Shown here one piece after another: positions 56,568-64,000 of a DNA stretch of 64,000 nucleotides (position 1 is its first letter; every line of letters begins with the position of its first letter). The stretch is from assembly GCA_024803745.1 (NCBI GenBank), contig JANJXV010000004.1:47663358-47727357 (forward strand), written 5' to 3'. The DNA comes from Megascapheus bottae (taxonomy: Eukaryota; Chordata; Mammalia; Rodentia; Geomyidae). Under the pieces are notes generated by a model. The model saw nothing but the letters and a program-made list of their open reading frames with translations, ran no database searches and was not told the DNA's origin. Both the position numbers and the translations under genes were made by a program.

Positions 56568-56889
56568 AAATTTTCTTTTTTCTTAATTAGAATAAGTCTG
56601 CTTTCAACATAAGTATACCTTGTTTCCATTTAAGCATTCTATCAGGCATAAGGAATGCATTGCTAATGATACCAATTTAAGAATTTGTAATTAAAGAACA
56701 TAAAAGCATACTTTAGGACAAAGGCATCCTCTGAGTATTGAATTGTTTCACTTTGGGGGGCAATATATATTCTAATTTCTAATTCTTTCCAGTTAACTAG
56801 ACCAGACTCAAAAGCTATAGACAGATTAATCCTTTTTTCTTGGATTTCTCAGTATACCATGACTGATTAATATCTTAGGCAGTAGAATA

Positions 56890-57000
56890 TATATTTATAT
56901 AAATATATAAACATTAATATTTATTAATATATAGATATACCTATGTTTATAAATATATACTATATTTATTTATTTAATATATTTATAATGCTAAATTTAA
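56890..57000. repeat. AT-rich low-complexity tract
   Basis: TATATATTTATATAAATATA-like blocks. Confidence 0.85.
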
Positions 57001-57404
57001 TAGTACAAAATCCTATGTTCTATAAATGTTGCTCTAGTTCAATTAACATGTGCAACTTACTCCCATGTATTTCAGAAATATATCTAGTATGGCAAACTAT
57101 GTTACATTCCTAAGATTATCCAGTTTTGAAGCTGCTGTTTTGAGATCTAAAGTTCCTGATCTTACAAAATCTTACGTAGATGTTTTGAAGCCAAACTCAG
57201 TTTATATATGTTACTTCCTGTGTGTACCATGAAACATGACCCCAAAGTAATTTCAAAACCATAAAAAGTCTTACCCCTACAGATTTTCAGAAAATATACT
57301 ATGAAATCATCATAAATCTCAGAGTACACATAAATGTTCTCTCCCATAGAAGGGCCTTTGTATTTCACAAATGTGTAATTCTATGCCCCTAATAAGCTAT
57401 TTCT

Positions 57405-57568
57405 CAAGCCAGGCACTGGTGGCTCATGCCCATTATGTCTCCTACTTAGGAGGCTGAGATTTGAGGATCTGGATCTGTGGTTCAAGTAGTAGATCACTAG
57501 CCTTGAGCAAAAAAGTGCAGGGACAGCACCTCTGCCCTGAGTTCAAGCCCCAGAACCAGCACCAAAAA
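57405..57568 (+). repeat. Composite B1/ID SINE with internal deletion
   Basis: The head CACTGGTGGCTCATGCCCAT joins to the tail CTGTGGTTCAAGTAGTAGAT without the link region. Confidence 0.83.
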
Positions 57569-60130
57569 TATGCAAATCTAGTTCTCATCCAATGAGTGAT
57601 CAGACCTTTTCAAATAACATAGCAAAACACAAAGCCTTTAGAACATCATCTCTAACTAGTAGCTGAAACTCTGCCTTGGTTCATAAGCATGTTCTTGTCA
57701 CTGGCGATACTCTTCTGATAGACCTTCCAGCCAGAGCTGAATAAGCACTAACTGGTTCTGCTCATAGCCTTATTCTGCCATTACTCTAAAACTTCGCTGG
57801 AGACAGTTTTCCTGAAGATGCCAAAAGAGCCTTCAGTTCTGCAGGAACACATGCTGTGAAGGCACAAGTATGTAAGTTTGTGCTGGTGGTGACATCCATT
57901 CAGAGACCAGGGACTCTCTCTGTCATCTCACTGCTCAAATGGCAGAACAAATTCCACCTATCTGCCATCTCAGAAAGTGGGAAATAAGGCCCTGGGGGTA
58001 AATCAAAACAACTAACTGATACTCCCGATTCTACACCAAAAAACTAACATGGGAAAGAACACCCAATCAATAGAAGGAGTGGGGTAGCCAGGACACAGCA
58101 TGCTTTAATATGGGCAGATTTTTCCTTTCCCAACAGACGACCATGCCATCTAGTCTCTGAACTATATCCTCCAAGGGAAGCTCAAGAGCCTGTGATAAAT
58201 TGGATTTAAAGTACATTATTGTACGTACTATTTTAAAATGCCTTGAATTCTAATAAACATGAAACTTTAAAGTGGTACCCTTTTAATATTAATATAGTTT
58301 CTTTAGATTAAAAGCATGGAAAGTTTCTCTAATGCAAGTGGGAAGGTGTTGATATTTGCCACACTATATTACACGGGAGCTCACCTCTTTAATGTGAGCC
58401 TTGTAAGGTCCAAATAATGACACATCAAGCCAGAATAATGATGGCCATAGAGAAATAAACACACCAAATCTTGCAGTCACACCAAAAGAAAATTTTCAGT
58501 TCAAAAAGGCAGCATTTCCATAAAATGCAAAATCACGAGAAGCTGGAAATGCAGGACCAGAGTATTTTCCTCTACCACAACAATGAAAATGTTACCATGG
58601 AGGAATATTAAAAATTATAACAGTGCTCACTTGAGTGCCATAATTAAAACTGTGTCAACATTTTGCTTGTAAAATAGATTTTTTCCAAGGGAGGTTACAT
58701 ATTAACCATTATAGCTGACTACAGACAAAGAAGACACATAGGCTATTTTTTCCTGCTAAGAAATACAATTCAATGGAATCAAATCTTATGAGAATCATAT
58801 AATCAGAAAAAAAATCCTGACAGATGTAAAAAAGAATTTTCAGCTTTAGCAGATGCAATAAGAATATATATTCTGGCATTGTTCATTTACAGCGTTTTCG
58901 AGTTGAGAAACTGATAAATGCTTTTATTTCTAGCATTTACATTAAAAATTTGTTCTTCAATGATTGTTTTAGAGACATTGCATATGACTGCTTCATAGAT
59001 ATGAAAATAGTAGAAGCTCTTGATAGCAAAGGCTTGTCCTGAGGTGAAGATAAAGACTCAATGTTAGAGGGACCACAATGAAAACTACTATAAAGCCTGT
59101 TGTGTTTAACTTTCAGATACTTAGGATCATAAAGAAAAGAAATGATTAGAATTTTTCTTTAGTTCAGTTGTATAACACAGGAGGAGTTCTTAAAGGACAA
59201 GAAAATGTAAAGATAAGAAAATGTTCAAGTTGGATCAACACTATAAATATATATGAAACATATACGGGGTTATGTGCACATATACACAATTGAATAAAAG
59301 ATGGTATACTTAGAGGAGGCCACAGTGATGTCACTTCTCAAAACAACTAATGAACAATGTAACAAAAGCAATAGCACGAAGTCTAAGTATTTTTTGGGGG
59401 GGGTGAAGTCAAGGGGAAGGGGACAGACCAATGAGAGGAAAGGTGAACAAATGCAATCGTTCTACCTAATTCCCACATGTGAAAATGGAACCGCATAGCT
59501 TGGGGAAACAGGTGGGACTGGGAAAGATGGAGAAGATGATGTCAAAGGTGACACTGATCAAGATGTGTCATACTCCTAATCTGACTGCTTAACTTGAAAT
59601 CTCTTTGTATAGTAAAAATCGTTGTCGTCATCATCATCAATCATCATCGTCATCAATCACCACAATAAAAAAGGCAAACACGGTGATACCCTTTTTAGCC
59701 TTGAGAAGTAGCTACCAATTTGAGTCGATTGTTTAGAAAGCAAACTTAAAAGATTGCTAAGAAGATACAATTGACCTTATATGAGTCATCTAACTTCTCC
59801 CATGGAAAAATGAATGAGCTTAATGAATAAGCTAATTTCTACCTCTAAGATGTATGTCACCTACGAATCTAGCAGAAATATGTTTGAGTACAATCCTCCA
59901 AAACTCTTGTAGGTGGGAAAGGCAACCAAAATGAATGACTGTGGTGAGGATTCAAGCCACAGATTCTTTTTTCTGAGCATTAACTTTACTTGTAGTAGTT
60001 TCATTGTTAGAACCTTCTATATAGTTCAAATGAGTATATTCCAAAATGTAATTGTGACACAATTTAAGTGCCTCCTTTTTTCCTTCTTCCTCACCCCCTC
60101 CCTCTTCTCCTTAGCCTCCTTTCCACATTC

Positions 60131-60330
60131 TTTTTTTTTTTTTTACTAGTCCTGGGCTGGAGCTCAGGGCCTGAGCACTGTCCTTGGACTTTCTCAAGGC
60201 TAGAGCTCTACCATCTGAGCCTCAGCACCACTTCTGGCTTTTTTCTATGTATGTGGTACCAAGGAATTGAACCCGGGTCTTCGTGCATGCTAGGCAAGCA
60301 CTCTACCACTAGGCCAAACTCCTGGCCCTC
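60131..60330 (-). repeat. Dimeric ID-type SINE with perfect 16-bp target-site duplication
   Basis: Near-consensus dimer. TCCTTTCCACATTCTT occurs at 60117-60132 and 60331-60346 with no mismatch, so this is one of the younger insertions here. Confidence 0.95.
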
Positions 60331-60429
60331 TCCTTTCCACATTCTTGAAACAGAAATGATAGGACTGAGAGGTGAACATTGTCAGATTCAGGGATTATAT
60401 CTTCATAGTTTCTAGAAGTGGCAGTTCTT

Positions 60430-60673
60430 TTTTTTGTTGTTGTTGTTGGTGGTGGTGGTCATGGAGCTTGACCTAAAGGCAGGGCACTGTCCCTGAGCAA
60501 TTTTATTCAAAGCGCATGCTCTACCACTTTGAGCCACAGTGCCACTTCTGGCTTTCTGGTGGTTAATTGGAGATAAGTGTCTCATGGATTTTCCAGACGA
60601 GGCTTTGAACTGTGATCCTCAGATCTCAGCCTCCTGAGTAGCTAGGATTACAGGCGTGAGCCACTGCACCCTG
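60430..60673 (-). repeat. Composite B1/ID SINE (well preserved)
   Basis: GGTGGTTAATTGGAGATAAG, CTCAGCCTCCTGAGTAGCTA and GGATTACAGGCGTGAGCCAC reversed, with a (GTT)n(GGT)n start. Confidence 0.9.
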
Positions 60674-61116
60674 TTGGCACTTCATTTCCTCTCCTCCACC
60701 ACTCTGTCCATCCAAAGGTCACCTATCCCCTTTTCCACGAAGACTGGGTAGATGAGTATGCACAGGAGTCTGAAGACAGATTTTTGTAAGTCTCTTTTCA
60801 CAAAAACAAGGCAGTATTTTTTGTCTATAATATATTTTTTATATTTTGTGTGTATGTTCATATAGATCCACATGCAGAGAATTTACATTATACTAAAATT
60901 CCTTTTAATTTCTAGGAACATATTTGATCAGATTATAATAGCCAAGTAAATAGATTCCATTTCATGAAATTAAAATAATCTAAACCCAAGAAGCACACAT
61001 TTCAAATTAGTAAGGTGACTGCTACAAGGGGCAGTATTTATTAAGAATTGCAGAGTGTGATCTTACAAATCAATTCAAGTGTTTACTATAAGGCTCTTAT
61101 AAATTTTATCTCTGGA

Positions 61117-61800
61117 AACTAAATCCACTACCACAACAATGTTCATTGCAGCATTATTCACCATAGCAAAAATATGGAACCAACCTAGATGTCCCTCAGT
61201 TGATGAGTGGATCAACAAGTTGTGGTATTTGTACACAATGGAATTCTATGCTGCTGTCAGAAAAAACGACATCACCCCATTTGTTAGGAAATGGAAAGTC
61301 TTAGAAAAAATCATATTAAGTGAAGTAAGCCAGACTCAAAGGAACTTAGGCTCAATGGTTTCCCTCATTTGTCATAATCAGTAGAAACCTTGGGCTCTAC
61401 TAGCAGAGATCTGCAATAGAGCAAAACCTTGATACATAAGGCCATATAGTATGAAGCTAATTGAAAAGACCTCCAGGATATAGAAACAAAAGCCATATAA
61501 TGAATGATTGTTGTCCTTAATGTACTATGTTATCTCTATCTCTTTTGCTGTCCCTTGGTTATCTCACATTGTTACAGTATCTCACTTTGTTATCTGATAT
61601 ATTGGATTTATTTGTATTTGGTTATTTGAAATTTGATAGGGAAGGGAGGAAAACCAAGATGGGGTGGGGGGGTTGGAGGGGAGGATAATGGGGACCAAGA
61701 CATGTGAAAGGGTATCAATATATGTGAATTAATGCACCTTCTATCTGGCAAATATCATGTAACCCTTTTATTAATTACAATAAAAAAATAAAATAAAAAA
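61117..61800 (+). mobile_element. 5'-truncated L1 with perfect target-site duplication
   Basis: It begins in the last part of ORF2: an open frame from 61139 reads MFIAALFTIAKIWNQPRCPS and LWYLYTMEFYAAVRKND, like the C terminus of mammalian L1 ORF2. The 3' UTR and A-rich tail follow. TTTATCTCTGGA occurs at 61105-61116 and 61801-61812. The best-preserved L1 in the window. Confidence 0.92.
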
Positions 61801-62569
61801 TTTATCTCTGGACTATCTTTAAAATACTATTCCAATGTAACATTAAAAAACAAAACTTTATAGATGGCAAAAATGTCTTCAAGGGCACCAGAATACAGTT
61901 AATATTACCCATGCCAGGGATGCTGTGAGGCAAATGAAACTTATTATTGGTCATCTCATGTCTGACTAAACCATAGAATAAATAAATATTTGACCTTGGA
62001 GAGTCAATTTGTCCTTGAGCCAAAAGACAAGATTTTATCCATTGAGTCAGTGATGGCTGGGATTGCTTCCAAACATTACGTGATGCTGAACAGTTGCCAT
62101 GAGCCTTATGAATAAGATGTTAGTGCTTGTGTACTTATATAAAACATCCTACTGGATGTTAAGGGGACTTTGTATTTGGTCTGTATGGCATTAAAATTTT
62201 TGGACAGTAGAAAGTGAGATAAACCAGTTTGATGAATAGAAGAAAGCACAGTATACCATCCACAAACAGGAAATAGAGAATGCTATATAATCACACTATT
62301 GTGCAGTATTTCCCAGGTACCACATGCAAAAAGGATGCATTATCTGGGTGAAATCAGCAGAAACAGATCTTTACCCCCCTGAAATTGATTGACCCATGTC
62401 AATCAAGGTAAATGTGGCTCCATGAAAAGGAGGCAAGACTTCACATCCAAAAATTTGTTCCCAGTCTCAGTATGTGGTTCAGTGGCAGAATATTTGCCTC
62501 TCATATACACGCCCCCTGAGGACATTTAATCTTTAATATTACAATACTTTTATAACAATATATTTGTCC

Positions 62570-62640
62570 ATTTAAGACAAACATCAATACACTGAGTATC
62601 AGTTTCATCATCTGCAAAGTAAGGGTGATGAAAGAAAGTT
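62570..62640 (+). repeat. MIR core fragment
   Basis: ATCAGTTTCATCATCTGCAA then AGTAAGGGTGATGAAAGA matches the MIR core segment. Confidence 0.5.
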
Positions 62641-63902
62641 GGAAGAGAGAGAGACAAAGACAGACAGAGATGGACAGAGGTTTGAATCTAATTGTTTTTG
62701 TGTAGTACCTAGCATATTCTCACTTGGTTTATTTGCCTTGATTCTCTATTAAGGGCAGTTGAATTGTGTGTGACTCATTTCAAATACCAACTTAGTTTAC
62801 TAGTGTGACAAAACTAAAATAATGATTGAACTAATTACTTCTCTTCTTACTTTGTTCTTCTGTGTGAAAATTAATTGTTTATCTTTTCTCTTTGTTCACT
62901 GATTTCTCTATTTCTTGAATTTGCAATATAAATCAGGAACTTACCTGGTAAGAAAGAAGTCTGCCTCCAGTACACATATGCACATTCTCCTTTGCCATCC
63001 AATTCAAACCTTCCTAAAACCCAAGGCTTACTCTTGACTGAAGTATCAGATCAAGGATCTTGATATGTCTCTAAAAATACACTCAGGGGAGTTGATATTA
63101 GGGGAATATCCTACACATTTTGGAGGTTTTTAGACTGGTTTTTTTTGAAGAGTTCAGACATTATCTTTCCATGCTACCATATTTTGATATCTTAAATGTT
63201 GCTGGCACATTTATAAATTTCAGGCTAAAAATAATCTATTTTACTTGTAGACATGTCCCAGAGTATCCTGAATACAACAGGCCTTGGAACATTTCTTTGT
63301 GAATTGATTCATACCTAATGAACCCATACCAATTTTATTGGCACATGTACTCCCCTCTTGAAATCAAACCTTTAATAATAAGATGTTGGACCAAATGAAC
63401 CTTGCAGGCTCAAGAAGCTACTTCATTCAGGTCACTGGCACAGAAACCTTCAAATCCCTCAAATAAGTGATAGCATGCTGAATTGGGGTGTCCAGGACAT
63501 ACCTAAGTGGTTTTAAGAGTTTATAGTTGCCAACTTCCATATGAAAGAATCCTTAAAAGAATGCTCCAGAGAAAAGAACCCTCAAAGGTCAACTTGAAAG
63601 TTTAATGGAGAGGCGGTCTATCTCAAGAACTTGAACAGCACAGGATGAATCACTGTTAGAGGCCCTACTCTACTACCAAGGGAATGGAGCATAGAACAGG
63701 GGCCCTGCCAGCTGCTGGGGGTGGGAGAAGGGAAGTGTAGGCTATCCTTGAGTTGTTAAGGTATGCCACTCCATGACAGCTCCACTCTGGCTTTTGATGT
63801 GTAAAAAGCATATATCACACTTCATTCACCAAATTCATTGCATCCTAGGGTAAATGTCTGGGGAAGAACAAATCCTTTATTCATTTGAAGATACTAGACA
63901 AA

Positions 63903-64000
63903 CACATCTTCAGGAGGCTCAAATATGAGGATCACAGTTTGAAGGGCAGGAAAGTCCATGAGATCCTTTTCTCCAGTTAACAAGTAAAAAGTCAGAACTA
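63903..64000 (+). repeat. Composite B1/ID SINE, cut by the window edge
   Basis: TTCAGGAGGCTCAAATATGA and CCTTTTCTCCAGTTAACAAG match the head and link. The tail lies beyond 64000. Confidence 0.75.

Larger units (their letters stand above)
18826..64000 (-). other. KLHL32: KLHL32 gene, 3' part (five coding exons, introns, 3' UTR)
   Basis: Five - strand exons join in frame and encode about 411 residues, matching residues 210-620 of KLHL32 (human length 620, from memory). KLHL32 belongs to the BTB-BACK-kelch family, whose members usually recruit substrates to CUL3 ubiquitin ligase; its substrate is not established as far as I know. The window covers the end of BACK and six kelch repeats. The BTB and early BACK exons must lie right of 64000, since I find no trace of them between 50258 and the edge. 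Introns here are 6.2, 3.35, 5.9 and 13.6 kb, plus at least 13.7 kb upstream. Confidence 0.95.
50258..64000 (-). other. KLHL32: KLHL32 intron, incomplete at the right edge
   Basis: It lies upstream of the large kelch exon. It contains CU-rich arrays near the acceptor, SINEs (51490, 52089, 53946, 55197, 56373, 57405, 60131, 60430, 63903), L1 3' ends (54445, 61117), (GAAA)n and (CA)n. I looked for the BACK and BTB exons that should precede residue 210 and saw none. Stretches 52450-53940, 57570-60060 and 61815-63900 carry no gene I can support. Confidence 0.8.

Noticed and set aside
61139..61384. 81-codon open frame as an independent gene
   Set aside because: It is the C-terminal end of L1 ORF2 in a 5'-truncated L1 with flanking duplication; it cannot be autonomous.
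62936..62960. - strand CAGGTAAGTTCC resembling a perfect splice donor
   Set aside because: The sequence upstream on - does not encode any KLHL32 BACK or BTB residues and has no matching acceptor. Probably a chance cryptic donor.

Overview
The window is AT-rich, intron-dominated mammalian nuclear DNA. The genes are split into exons with GT/AG-type junctions, and there are dozens of retroposons and long microsatellites. The commonest short repeats are tRNA-derived ID-type SINEs, including dimeric forms of about 200 bp. Next come composite SINEs with a 7SL/B1-like head and an ID-like tail. Together these point to a rodent. The dimeric ID type resembles elements I recall from geomyoid rodents (kangaroo rats, pocket mice); that placement is inference. 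Nothing looks bacterial, viral or plasmid-borne, and I found no new defence or mobile system.

Two protein-coding genes lie tail to tail. On the + strand, positions 1 to about 11.3 kb hold the last three coding exons of MMS22L (1121-1332, 9895-10062, 10516-10597). They encode the C-terminal 153 residues of the replication-fork repair partner of TONSL. On the - strand, about 18.83 kb to the right edge holds the 3' part of KLHL32, a BTB-BACK-kelch protein of the presumed CUL3-adaptor class. Its last five coding exons are 50257-49531, 35974-35916, 30005-29813, 26460-26366 and 20165-20004. All five join in frame and encode about 411 residues: the end of BACK plus all six kelch repeats. The BTB exons lie beyond the right edge. 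The stop codons are 9.4 kb apart. As I recall, the same two genes are convergent neighbours on human 6q16.1, so this is conserved synteny. They have no obvious shared function.

The rest is introns and a repeat-rich intergenic stretch. It holds ID monomers and dimers, composite B1/ID SINEs, 5'-truncated L1 3' ends (several with clear target-site duplications, two inserted inside SINEs), L2 and MIR fossils, two Tigger-like DNA-transposon fossils, and long (AG)n, (CA)n, (TA)n and (GAAA)n arrays.

The most notable observations concern KLHL32 splicing. One intron begins with GC instead of GT. A (UG)n tract lies about 42 nt downstream of the donor of a 59-nt exon, and long CU arrays lie upstream of a kelch-exon acceptor. 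Exon phases allow in-frame loss of adjacent exon pairs but not of the single exons.
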